Shown: piece by piece, positions 18,093 through 25,665 of the stretch
Position numbering within the stretch: position 1 is the stretch's first letter
How the letters are laid out: the number at the start of each line of letters is the position of its first letter
NCBI GenBank assembly: GCA_039800325.1
Contig: JBDLQY010000022.1
Span: forward strand, 83,623-147,622
Reading direction: 5' to 3'
From: SYIM01 sp039800325
GTDB lineage: Bacteria > Pseudomonadota > Gammaproteobacteria > Burkholderiales > Burkholderiaceae_E
Length of the DNA: 64,000 nucleotides
Translations under genes and position numbers: made by a program
The notes under the pieces: generated by a model
Seen by the model: only the letters and a program-made list of their open reading frames with translations
Told to the model about the DNA's origin: nothing
Databases searched by the model: none

Positions 18093-18121
18093 GACCGCGG
18101 GCTACGGCTCAGCCCGCGGTC
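18093..18121 (+). terminator. Intercistronic hairpin 2 before the permease gene
   Basis: GACCGCGGGCT at 18093-18103 and AGCCCGCGGTC at 18111-18121 form a perfect 11-bp GC-rich stem with a 7-base loop, ending nine bases before the permease start codon. The short distance means it could also hide the permease ribosome-binding region, lowering permease output relative to the binding protein. Confidence 0.6.
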
Positions 18122-18130
18122 CTTGTCCTC

Positions 18131-19072
18131 ATGCTGAAATTTGTACTGTCACGACTGGCCAGTGCACTGCTGGCCGCGTTGGCCTCCAGTCTGGTCGTGT
18201 TCGCCCTGATGCGCGCGGTTCCCGGCGATATCGTGGCCCAGATGATGGGGCAGGCCGGTGACGCCACTGCAGCGCAGGCACTGCGTGGTTTTTTCGGTCT
18301 TGACCGTCCGCTTATCGCGCAGTTCGGTGACTGGTTGATGCAACTCGCCCGGGGCGACCTGGGCCGCAGTTGGTATCAGGGCAAGCCCGTCACGCGCCTG
18401 ATTAATGAAGCCTTCATGGTGACGCTGCAGGTGGCATTGTTCACCCTCGTGTTGGCTACCCTGATTGGTGTGCCGCTGGGCGTTATTGCCGGTATCCGCG
18501 AGGGTAGCCGTCTCGATGCCGCCATACAGACCTTTAACCTCATCGGTCTGTCCGCGCCGGTGTTCTGGGTTGGGCTCATGCTGCTGGTGGGTGCCTCGGT
18601 GTTTTTGCAGTGGTCGCCGCCCTTTGCCTACATGTCACCGTCTGAGAATCTGGCTGACAACCTGTCGATCGTCATCCTGCCCGTACTGAGCCTGGCGCTT
18701 CTGCAGGCTGCAGCCTATAGCCACTTTGTGCGCGACTGTATGGTTGCCGAACTACGCCGTGACTACATCCGCGCCGCCATCGCCAAGGGGCTACCGGCTT
18801 CGCAGGTGTATTTCAAGCATGCGCTGCGCAATATCCTGATTCCGCTGACTACCTTTATGGGTCTGATTCTTATTCAGATTCTGGGGGGCACGGTGGTCAT
18901 CGAGTCGCTGTTCTCGCTGCCCGGGCTGGGCCGATTAATACTTTCCGGCATCCAGGGACGAGACTATCCGGTCGTGCAGGGCGCTTTGCTTTTTGTGGTC
19001 CTGATCGCCATCGTGGTCAACTTCTTCATCGATCTGCTCTACGGCCTGATCGACCCCAGGCTTAAGCCGTAA
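18131..19072 (+). CDS. Peptide-type ABC transporter permease (DppB/OppB-like)
   Basis: A 313-residue inner-membrane permease with about six helices. It opens with the DppB-type N-terminal helix (LSRLASALLAALASSLVVFALMR cut by the PGD motif) and carries the EAA-type loop RRDYIRAAIAKGLP near residue 210. FSLPGLGRLI and GRDYPVVQG near the C-terminus are diagnostic of this family. It forms the channel with the next gene product, and the ATPases encoded at 12897-14881 drive it. It is separated from the binding-protein gene by two hairpins. Confidence 0.93.
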   Translation: MLKFVLSRLASALLAALASSLVVFALMRAVPGDIVAQMMGQAGDATAAQALRGFFGLDRPLIAQFGDWLMQLARGDLGRSWYQGKPVTRLINEAFMVTLQVALFTLVLATLIGVPLGVIAGIREGSRLDAAIQTFNLIGLSAPVFWVGLMLLVGASVFLQWSPPFAYMSPSENLADNLSIVILPVLSLALLQAAAYSHFVRDCMVAELRRDYIRAAIAKGLPASQVYFKHALRNILIPLTTFMGLILIQILGGTVVIESLFSLPGLGRLILSGIQGRDYPVVQGALLFVVLIAIVVNFFIDLLYGLIDPRLKP

Positions 19073-19074
19073 AC

Positions 19075-19944
19075 ATGGGCGCCTCCATCGTGACCAAGTC
19101 ACCCGGCGCCCTGATGCGGCTGCGCACAGGTTTGGGCGCAATCCTGTCGAGCTCGCCGGCGCGTGCGCTCAGCCTCATCATGTTGGTTGTGCTGGCAACC
19201 CTCGTTGTCGCACCTGAGCTTATTGCGACGCAGTCGCCGTTGGCGGTCGATCCGTCCCGGGCACTCAAACCGCCATCGGCTGAGCACTGGTTTGGTACCG
19301 ATGATGTGGGGCGCGACTTGTTTGCCCGTGTTATTCACGCCACTCGAATCACGCTGGGGTTGGTTGCAGGTGCGCTGCTGATATCGGCGATCCTGGGCGG
19401 CACGCTGGGTCTGATCGCAGGTTTCAGGGGCGGGTGGGTCGATCTGGTCACCGCGCGGGCGGTCGATGTCATCCTGACTTTCCCGCCCATCATCGCCGGC
19501 GTGGTCATTACCGGTGTGTTGGGGCCGGGAGCTGGCAATCTCATCCTAGCTCTCGCGGTCGTGTATCTGCCCATGTTCTTTCGCATCGCGCGCTCGGGGG
19601 CACTGGCCGAGAGCAAGCGCACCTATGTCGAGGCCTCGCGCGCGCTGGGTTTTGGCGAGCTTAGTATTTTGCTGCGGCAGGTAGCGCCCAATGTGCTGCC
19701 GCTGGTGCTTATGCAATACGTCATTCTGTTTCCGCTGGCCCTGCAGATCGAAGCGGCCCTGGGTTTTCTGGGTCTGGGCGTTGCACCGCCCACGCCCGAC
19801 TGGGGTGCCATCCTCGAGCAGGGCAAAAACTTCATTTTGGTAGCCTGGTGGATATCCCTTTGGCCAGGCCTGTTCTTGCTCGCATCAGCCTTCGCCGTGA
19901 TGGTCTTCGGCCGGGCATTGCAACAAAGGCTTGACGCCAGCTGA
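19075..19944 (+). CDS. Peptide-type ABC transporter permease (DppC/OppC-like)
   Basis: A 289-residue inner-membrane permease. The conserved periplasmic segment HWFGTDDVGRDLFARVIHA and the cytoplasmic EAA-type loop KRTYVEASRALGFGE identify the DppC/OppC group; LGLGVAPPTPDWGAILE is also typical. It begins 2 bp after the partner permease stop, so translation is probably coupled. It completes the transporter whose ATPases lie upstream of the epimerase and RidA genes. Confidence 0.93.
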   Translation: MGASIVTKSPGALMRLRTGLGAILSSSPARALSLIMLVVLATLVVAPELIATQSPLAVDPSRALKPPSAEHWFGTDDVGRDLFARVIHATRITLGLVAGALLISAILGGTLGLIAGFRGGWVDLVTARAVDVILTFPPIIAGVVITGVLGPGAGNLILALAVVYLPMFFRIARSGALAESKRTYVEASRALGFGELSILLRQVAPNVLPLVLMQYVILFPLALQIEAALGFLGLGVAPPTPDWGAILEQGKNFILVAWWISLWPGLFLLASAFAVMVFGRALQQRLDAS

Positions 19945-19947
19945 GCC

Positions 19948-20027
19948 CTGACCTGACCCGACCCGACCCGACCCGACCCGCCCCGACCTAAGCTGACCTA
20001 GGCTGACTTAAGCCGACTTATGCTGAC
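19948..20027. repeat. Pentanucleotide (CYGAC) tandem repeat, partly degenerate
   Basis: Sixteen consecutive 5-base units follow the permease stop codon. The first half is CTGAC or CCGAC repeated almost perfectly (one CCGCC). The second half alternates CYGAC with CTAAG, CTAGG, TTAAG and TTATG. The array lies in the 142-bp gap before the cupin-like gene. Such a simple-sequence tract is prone to slippage. Confidence 0.85.
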
Positions 20028-20086
20028 ACGCCCCCGGCTCCCGAGGACTCATTTGCCGCCCGACTCACCTTTTTCAGAGGCCCGTC

Positions 20087-20722
20087 ATGACCGTTAGTCT
20101 GAGTCTTTATGAAGACTGTATTTCCCCAACCAGCCCGCTCAACTGGCCCGCTGCCGTACGCGGCATTTATGTGCGCAGAGGCCAGATACGTCTGGCTTCA
20201 GGGGGCGCAACCACAGACATGGCACAGGGACAATGCCGTCTCTTCACCCAAAGCCTGTCGCTGTCCGGAGACGGCGAGATCTGGACCTTCGAATTAAGTG
20301 CGCAGACGGTGGCTTCGTTGAGTAAACAGGCCGATGCTCGACTGATCCTTTCGCATGACATCGAACTCGACGCCACCAAACCCTTGGTCATGCGCTGTGA
20401 CCATGTGGCGTTTCCACCGTCCATCGAGACACCCAAGCACGGACACAAGGCAGCCGGTATCCGCCGGCTGGTCACCGGGCGTCTCATCGCTGAGATCGGC
20501 AACGAGTCACGTCGCATTGACGCCGGAGAAGCCTGGTTTGAGTCTGGGCATGATCCGGTGGTGGGTCGCTCCATTGCCCCGGACAGCGCTTTTGTGCGCG
20601 CTTTGGTACTGCCTGTGCGCCTGCACGGCAAACCCACCTTCATCGCCTGGGACGCGGCCGCTGCCGCCCAGCCGCGAGGCACGACCCGGACCGAGTTCTT
20701 TGACACGGTGGTTCAGCTCTGA
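20087..20722 (+). CDS. Cupin-like protein of unknown function
   Basis: A 211-residue soluble protein without signal peptide or membrane helix. The second half has a cupin-like block, ETPKHGHKAAGIRRLVTGRL, followed by DAGEAWFESGHDPVVG, resembling cupin motifs 1 and 2, with histidines that could bind a metal. The first half (GIYVRRGQIRL, then the aromatic FTQSLSLSGDG) looks like a weaker duplicate, so a bicupin is possible. A start at 20087 follows AGAGGCCC. It may be the last gene of the upstream transporter cluster, perhaps a sensor or isomerase-like enzyme, but that is inference. Confidence 0.6.
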   Translation: MTVSLSLYEDCISPTSPLNWPAAVRGIYVRRGQIRLASGGATTDMAQGQCRLFTQSLSLSGDGEIWTFELSAQTVASLSKQADARLILSHDIELDATKPLVMRCDHVAFPPSIETPKHGHKAAGIRRLVTGRLIAEIGNESRRIDAGEAWFESGHDPVVGRSIAPDSAFVRALVLPVRLHGKPTFIAWDAAAAAQPRGTTRTEFFDTVVQL

Positions 20723-20814
20723 GGCGCCGCCTGTCGCGCTCAAGCGATCGCGCCAATCCGGTCGACGCAGCCGCCCGACCCTGGCGAGATAACCGTATGG
20801 CCTGCAGCTTTAAC

Positions 20815-20826
20815 CCTCAATTGAGG
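20815..20826. promoter_or_regulatory. 12-bp palindrome upstream of HTH gene
   Basis: CCTCAATTGAGG is a perfect 12-bp palindrome about 95 bp before the regulator start, a plausible operator, though chance occurrence is possible. Confidence 0.3.
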
Positions 20827-20869
20827 CGCTTTGCTTGTCGCTGGTATTGGGGATACCGCTAGTCGGCTC

Positions 20870-20885
20870 TTACGTTTATTTACGT
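20870..20885 (+). promoter_or_regulatory. Direct repeats TTACGT before the HTH gene
   Basis: TTACGT occurs at 20870-20875 and 20880-20885, exactly ten bases apart (one helical turn), in an AT-rich stretch 35-50 bases before the regulator start. This is the natural place for a promoter and an autoregulatory operator. The protein binding it is inferred to be the adjacent regulator. Confidence 0.35.
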
Positions 20886-20919
20886 ATAAAGGCAAATTTT
20901 GCAGTTATCATGGCGGATT

Positions 20920-21345
20920 ATGCGTACAGACCTCCCTTCCGCCACTACCAAGCTCGACTTCGCCAAACGCCTATCCCAGGCTATGGAAGAGGCCGGTTAC
21001 AGCCCTAAGCCATCCGTGCTTGAGCGCGAATTCAATCAGCGCTTCGACGGCAAGCCGATGACGCTACACGGTGTCAGACGGTGGCTGCTGGGCGAGACTC
21101 TGCCGTCACAGGACAAATTGTTGGTTTTGGCTGAATGGCTTGACGTGCCTCCGCATCAGTTGCGATTCGGTGAAGACCTCACCAATCGTATCGAGGCCCG
21201 CCGCGCCCGCTGGGACCGATCCGTCAGCGCCCAAGATCGCGATGCACTCGAAGCGTATTTGTCGCTGCCGATTACGCAGCGTCGGGTTCTACGGGAAGTT
21301 ATCGCGGCCTTCGCCACGGCAGCCGGCACCGGTTCAGCCGACTAG
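20920..21345 (+). CDS. XRE-like helix-turn-helix transcriptional regulator
   Basis: A 141-residue DNA-binding protein. The N-terminal 80 residues form a Cro/XRE-like helix bundle: KLDFAKRLSQAMEEAGY, then the recognition part TLHGVRRWLLGETLPSQDKL and LAEWLDVPPHQLRFGE. The C-terminal part is helical and may dimerise. The ATG at 20920 is preferred to 20899 because the homologous part begins soon after and GGCGG lies in front. AT-rich repeats directly upstream suggest autoregulation. Its other targets are unknown. The convergent SbmA-like gene ends 23 bp downstream. Confidence 0.75.
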   Translation: MRTDLPSATTKLDFAKRLSQAMEEAGYSPKPSVLEREFNQRFDGKPMTLHGVRRWLLGETLPSQDKLLVLAEWLDVPPHQLRFGEDLTNRIEARRARWDRSVSAQDRDALEAYLSLPITQRRVLREVIAAFATAAGTGSAD

Positions 21346-21368
21346 AGCCAACTGTCGCCTGGGGCTTT

Positions 21369-22349
21369 TTAAGCAGCGCCGGACTCAATCTGCGCCTCGA
21401 ACATGCGCAGACGCTTGTATACCGACAGCAACTCGACAATCGTCGACCAGCTGGTTACCAGATACTGAAAAGATTCCTGCACCTTGCCAAAGGCGCGGAT
21501 GATCTGCTGCATGACACCCAGTGTGAGTGCTCCCGACACGATGGTTGGGCCCAGCGCGAGGTAAGGCACCAGGACGCTGAACTGCAGATAAGACCATTTA
21601 GCCACATCGAAATACAGGTAGTGAAAAAACAGCCGGAAATAATTTCTACGCACGTCTGCGAATAAGTCGGATAGCGCCGGCGGGCGCGCCCGATCGGCAT
21701 GGTCCTCGCCCAGAACCAGCTCCTTGCGAAATGCAGCCTCAACCCGCTGGTTGTGATACTCGAGGCCTGGCAGCTTAAAGCCGACCAGCGCCATCAAGAC
21801 GGTGCCAAACATTGAGAACACAATCGCCACATAGACCAGCGACTGCGACACCTCGCCGATCCAGGGAAGCTCTCGTACATTTGCCGACAGACCCCACAGA
21901 ATCGGCAGAAACGCCAGCAGCGTCAGCACACTGCGAATAAAGCTCACGCCCAGTCCTTCCATGATGCGGGCAAACCGCATCGTGTCTTCCTGTACCCGTT
22001 GCGAGGCACCCTCAATGCGGCGTACCGAGTCCCAGTGTGAAAGGTAATAGTCGTTCATCGCGGTACGCCAGCGAAACACCCAATGCTTGATGAAAAACTC
22101 GAGCACCACCGCAATGGTGATGAACAGTGCGGCTATCTGTCCAAAGCTGGCCAGATAACCAAAGTATTCGGGCAAGGTCACCGCGCCTGGCGTGCCGAGT
22201 GCTTTCTGAATCAGGTTATAAAAGCCACCAAACCACTCGTTGATCTGCACATCGAGCTCGACCTTGTACCAGGTGGCATACAGAATGAGCCCCGTTCCCA
22301 GAACCGACCAGGCGAACCAGCGTCGCGACAGGAAAAATGAACGAAACAT
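21369..22349 (-). CDS. sbmA: SbmA/BacA-like peptide transporter, short form
   Basis: A 326-residue inner-membrane protein strongly resembling SbmA/BacA, which import peptide antibiotics such as microcins and proline-rich peptides using the proton gradient. Shared blocks include VFRWRTAMNDYYLSHW, RRIEGASQRVQEDTMRFA, GFKLPGLEYHNQRVEAAFRK and SWSTIVELLSVYKRLR. Compared with the 406-residue Escherichia coli protein it lacks about the first 80 residues, so one or two N-terminal membrane segments are missing. The frame upstream meets a stop after four codons, and AAAGG precedes the ATG, so the short form is real. It lacks an ATPase domain, unlike YddA-type relatives. Confidence 0.88.
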   Translation of the reverse strand: MFRSFFLSRRWFAWSVLGTGLILYATWYKVELDVQINEWFGGFYNLIQKALGTPGAVTLPEYFGYLASFGQIAALFITIAVVLEFFIKHWVFRWRTAMNDYYLSHWDSVRRIEGASQRVQEDTMRFARIMEGLGVSFIRSVLTLLAFLPILWGLSANVRELPWIGEVSQSLVYVAIVFSMFGTVLMALVGFKLPGLEYHNQRVEAAFRKELVLGEDHADRARPPALSDLFADVRRNYFRLFFHYLYFDVAKWSYLQFSVLVPYLALGPTIVSGALTLGVMQQIIRAFGKVQESFQYLVTSWSTIVELLSVYKRLRMFEAQIESGAA

Positions 22350-22456
22350 CGTGTCACACCTTTACCGTGAGGGCGTTGAATTGAGTCAGTCGCAAGCCTG
22401 AAGGCCTTCGTGTGCCGTGACGGCCAAGTTGAACAGTCCAGACGATCGTACGCGCT

Positions 22457-23836
22457 TCAGGTAGCCTGGGCCCCCGCGCTAATCCACAGCGGCAGCAGAT
22501 CGCGAACATCACCAAGCGTTTGCAGCGAGTCGATCAGACCTACCCAATGCGCGATTTGTGCGGGCTCAAACGGCCAGGCAGCATAGCTCATGCAGTCGTC
22601 AAAGCGGGCTCGATGATCCGCATCGCTAAGCGGGTTGCCCGGATAGCCTGGCGCAATATCGAACGAACGACGCGACTGCCTGCCGTCGCGGGTCTCAAGC
22701 CACAGATCGACTGCGCTGTGACCACGAGCATCCATCGCAGGGTCAGCTACAACCTCGATCCGCGAGATCAGGTCGGTACTGGCAATCTGACGAACGGCCT
22801 CAGGCGTAAAGTGATTTAAGCGCGAGGCACCGCGGCTGATCGCATTGGCTACGCAGTACTGCGCGCTGAACTGCGCGTTAACGCGCGGATTTTCACCCAT
22901 CTGAAACGGATTGCCGACCAGACGGTGCGCGTAGGGTGGCAACCTAACCTGGGCACGCGCTACGTCGTCTGCCGACAACGCGAGCTCGCTTGCGATCTCC
23001 AGTGCCTGCTGGGTAACGCCCTGGGTCACACCACAGCTGGGAAACCGCTTGAACATGAATCCTTCGCAGCGCCAGGTTTGTCCCAAGGCCTGCACAAAGT
23101 ATTCAGGCGCGCACAGATTCTTGGCATAAAGGTGAACGAAGCCGTAGTGGCCCTGCATGAAGTTGCGCGGCCCCGTGAGACCCGCCTGAGCCATTTGCGC
23201 ACACATCACGCCAGCTTCAGCCACCAGTCCTTGCTGAAGACGCACTGCCAACGAGCCGTCTACATTGCTCTGAAAGCTGCCGCCACAGCGATTGAAGGCC
23301 AGCGCGAGCGCATGCAGCATTTGCCCATCACTGAGTCGCATCAGTCTTCCAGCCGCAGCGGCAGCACCGAACACGGCAGCGATACCGGTTGGGTCAAAGC
23401 CGTTATACATCTGCTCAGTGAGATTGAAGCGGGCTCCGATTTCGGTTCCCACCGCCAGGGCGACCATGAAGTCCTCACCGCGAACACCGCCCATGAGCTC
23501 GGCCGCAGCCAGCGCCGCTGGTATGACTGATGACCCGACGTGTACACCGGGCGCCATCGCATCGCAAAAATCGAGCGCGCGACACACAGTGCCATTGAGC
23601 AGCGCCGCGCTGGCAGCCGGCAGGCGGTCGCCAAAAACAAGACTGGTCGCCTCAGCACGACCGCCCCGCTCAAGCAGCAATCGGCGCAAGGGCGCGACCC
23701 CCTCTTCGCCCGCGCCGGCCACACCGGTGCCGCTGACGGCCAGCAGCACACGCCGCAGGGTGATCATCGCGGATTCAGGCACGTCGCTCAGGCGAGTGTG
23801 ATTGATGAATTCAACCAGCCGGGATTCGGTGTTCAT
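22457..23836 (-). CDS. MmgE/PrpD family protein
   Basis: A 459-residue soluble protein of the MmgE/PrpD family, which includes 2-methylcitrate dehydratase, cis-aconitate decarboxylase and many unassigned hydratases. Family-like segments are CRALDFCDAMAPGVHVGSS near residue 90, FDPTGIAAVFGAAAAAGRL, and FMFKRFPSCGVTQGVTQ in the middle. It is encoded 42 bp after a 3-hydroxyisobutyrate dehydrogenase-like gene on the same strand. No prpB or prpC is present, so a methylcitrate-cycle role is unlikely. It probably dehydrates or isomerises a hydroxylated or unsaturated acid. Confidence 0.87.
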   Translation of the reverse strand: MNTESRLVEFINHTRLSDVPESAMITLRRVLLAVSGTGVAGAGEEGVAPLRRLLLERGGRAEATSLVFGDRLPAASAALLNGTVCRALDFCDAMAPGVHVGSSVIPAALAAAELMGGVRGEDFMVALAVGTEIGARFNLTEQMYNGFDPTGIAAVFGAAAAAGRLMRLSDGQMLHALALAFNRCGGSFQSNVDGSLAVRLQQGLVAEAGVMCAQMAQAGLTGPRNFMQGHYGFVHLYAKNLCAPEYFVQALGQTWRCEGFMFKRFPSCGVTQGVTQQALEIASELALSADDVARAQVRLPPYAHRLVGNPFQMGENPRVNAQFSAQYCVANAISRGASRLNHFTPEAVRQIASTDLISRIEVVADPAMDARGHSAVDLWLETRDGRQSRRSFDIAPGYPGNPLSDADHRARFDDCMSYAAWPFEPAQIAHWVGLIDSLQTLGDVRDLLPLWISAGAQAT

Positions 23837-23878
23837 GATGTCGCTTTCGGTACGTAGCGAGGGGTCGGCAGTCTATGC

Positions 23879-24757
23879 TCAAGCCTTGGGCTTTTCGCCG
23901 CTGGTGTGCAGAAACATCGCGCTTACATCCAGCTGCCCAAGTGACGCACGTCGCGCCGCCTGAAACTGGCTGCGCACCACAGACGCGATGGGCACAGGGC
24001 GGTCAACTTCCTGTGCAAGCGCCAGGAAATAGCGTAGATCTTTTTCCATCAGACCCAGCTGAAACTGCGGCGTGAAGTCGCGCGCGATGATCTTGGGGAT
24101 CTTGGTGCGCGTAAGCCTGGAGGCCGCCGCCCCCTCAGCCAGAATGTCGCGCACATCCTCGGACTTGAGACCTGATGCCTCAGCCACCGCCATTGCTTCG
24201 CCAATGGCCGCATTCAAGGTGCCCGACAACATGTTGTTGATGAGCTTGATGGTGGCGCCGCACCCGCTGTCGCCCATCAGACGACTCATTCGCCCCATGG
24301 CGGCGAAGACGGGCTGCGCCTGAGCGAAAGCCTGAGCATCGCCGCCTACCATGAACACCAGTTCGCGCCCGATAGACTGAGCCACGCTGCCCGACACGGG
24401 TGCGTCCAGGTAGTGCACCCCGCGGGCTTGCGCAGCCTGCGCGACCCGCCTGACCATGCCTGGAGTGTTGGTACTGCAATCAATGACCAATGTGCCGGCA
24501 GTAGCGCAAGCGACCACACCCTCGGCAGACAGCATCACGTCGGCCGTGGCGAGATCATCGGCCACAATACTTACGACGAAATCAGCACCTCGAACCGCCT
24601 CTGCGATCGTCGCGCAGGCATGCGCGCCCTGGCTGACCAGCGATGCGCATCGCGCCGTCGATCGATTCCATACCCGAAGCGTCATACCGGCTTTGATGAG
24701 ATTACCCGCCATGGGTGCGCCCATGGCGCCCAGTCCGATGAATGCCCCTACTTTCAT
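23879..24757 (-). CDS. NAD(P)-dependent beta-hydroxyacid dehydrogenase (3-hydroxyisobutyrate dehydrogenase family)
   Basis: A 292-residue enzyme oxidising a beta-hydroxy acid. The start is set by MKVGAFIGLGAMGAPMAGN, the N-terminal dinucleotide fold, and by the upstream GAGG; the frame is open further to 24850, without support. The substrate motif LDAPVSGSVAQSIGRELVF and the catalytic lysine in TIKLINNMLSG are clear. Relatives act on 3-hydroxyisobutyrate, tartronate semialdehyde, 6-phosphogluconate or similar. It is co-directional with and just before the MmgE/PrpD-like gene, suggesting a two-gene catabolic operon. The specificity is unknown. Confidence 0.88.
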   Translation of the reverse strand: MKVGAFIGLGAMGAPMAGNLIKAGMTLRVWNRSTARCASLVSQGAHACATIAEAVRGADFVVSIVADDLATADVMLSAEGVVACATAGTLVIDCSTNTPGMVRRVAQAAQARGVHYLDAPVSGSVAQSIGRELVFMVGGDAQAFAQAQPVFAAMGRMSRLMGDSGCGATIKLINNMLSGTLNAAIGEAMAVAEASGLKSEDVRDILAEGAAASRLTRTKIPKIIARDFTPQFQLGLMEKDLRYFLALAQEVDRPVPIASVVRSQFQAARRASLGQLDVSAMFLHTSGEKPKA

Positions 24758-24882
24758 TGTCTGCCTCTTGCGCGAAAAAATGAGTCGAAACGCCACGCCC
24801 GATTGATCGGGTCCACACTGTAGCGCCTGTGAAGGGTCTGCGGCTTGCAATGATTCCGCTTAAGCGCGCAACAGAATTTTGC

Positions 24883-24949
24883 TGCACCGCACCAAAATAG
24901 CTTGACAAGGCCCTAAAAACATGAAGAATGCGATTTGTGCACCGCACCA
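24883..24949 (+). promoter_or_regulatory. Phasin upstream region with two identical 12-bp direct repeats
   Basis: TGCACCGCACCA occurs at 24883-24894 and again at 24938-24949, 55 bp apart, in an otherwise AT-rich region. A TTGACA (24902-24907) lies between them, with only a poor -10 candidate 17-18 bases later. The arrangement suggests binding of a regulator; in Burkholderiales phasin genes are often repressed by PhaR. The link to PhaR is inference. Confidence 0.45.
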
Positions 24950-25032
24950 TTTAGACTTTTAAAACACCTTCGAAAAGCGCCTAAGCCACACCGTTTTTCA
25001 GCAGCCCACTCATGTCAAGAAGGACCTTCACC

Positions 25033-25545
25033 ATGATCACTAAACCCGAAGACCTCATGAAACTGCAGGCCCAAGCTTTGCAGGCCACCGGCGACGCCGC
25101 CGCAAAAACCCTGGAGGGATTTCAGCGTCTCGCCGAGCTCAATATGCAGACCGCGCGCGCAACACTTGAGCAGTCCAGCGAACAAATCAGTGCGCTGCTG
25201 GCAGCCCGCGACACCAAAACCCTGACTGAGCTGGTCACCAGTCTGGCCCGGCCTCAGCAGGATCAGTTCTCAGCCTATGCCAAGGCAGTGTTTGCCATCT
25301 ACCAAGACACCGGCGCCGAGCTAGGCACCATGGTTGAAAAACAAGTGGCGCAGAGCAATCGTCAGCTTGCCGACGCCGTCGAGACGTTTGCCAAGACCGC
25401 ACCCGCAGGCTCTGAAGGTGCTGTGGCATTCATCCGTCAGTCGCTGGAAGCTGCGCGCTCAGCCTACGACCAGGTCAACGCCACCGCGCGTCAGTTTGCC
25501 GATGTCGCCGAGGGTACGACCAAGCGCCCGGGCGCACGCCGCTAA
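25033..25545 (+). CDS. Phasin family protein (PHA granule-associated)
   Basis: A 170-residue amphipathic, almost wholly helical protein of the phasin family (PhaP-like), which coats polyhydroxyalkanoate granules. It opens with KPEDLMKLQAQALQA and continues with GFQRLAELNMQTARATLEQS, the usual phasin pattern without cysteines, and ends in a basic tail (TTKRPGARR). AAGAAGGACC precedes the ATG at 25033, which is preferred to 25012. The upstream region carries repeats noted separately. It implies that this organism stores polyhydroxybutyrate, consistent with the thiolase gene at 58745, though no PHA synthase gene is in the window. Confidence 0.92.
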   Translation: MITKPEDLMKLQAQALQATGDAAAKTLEGFQRLAELNMQTARATLEQSSEQISALLAARDTKTLTELVTSLARPQQDQFSAYAKAVFAIYQDTGAELGTMVEKQVAQSNRQLADAVETFAKTAPAGSEGAVAFIRQSLEAARSAYDQVNATARQFADVAEGTTKRPGARR

Positions 25546-25665
25546 GCGGCTTGATCAACCAACTAAACGGCCGACGTTCGAAACGGGGCGCACTCGGGCT
25601 GCGCGGACACTCAACACGCTTTTTCGGCGTTACAGTGCAACTTCAATCGTCCTGGGGTGTCCGTC

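Noticed and set aside
24902..24930. Sigma70 promoter built on TTGACA in the phasin upstream region
   Set aside because: The -35 match is perfect but no good -10 box is found at 16-18 bases, so it is not listed as a separate feature.
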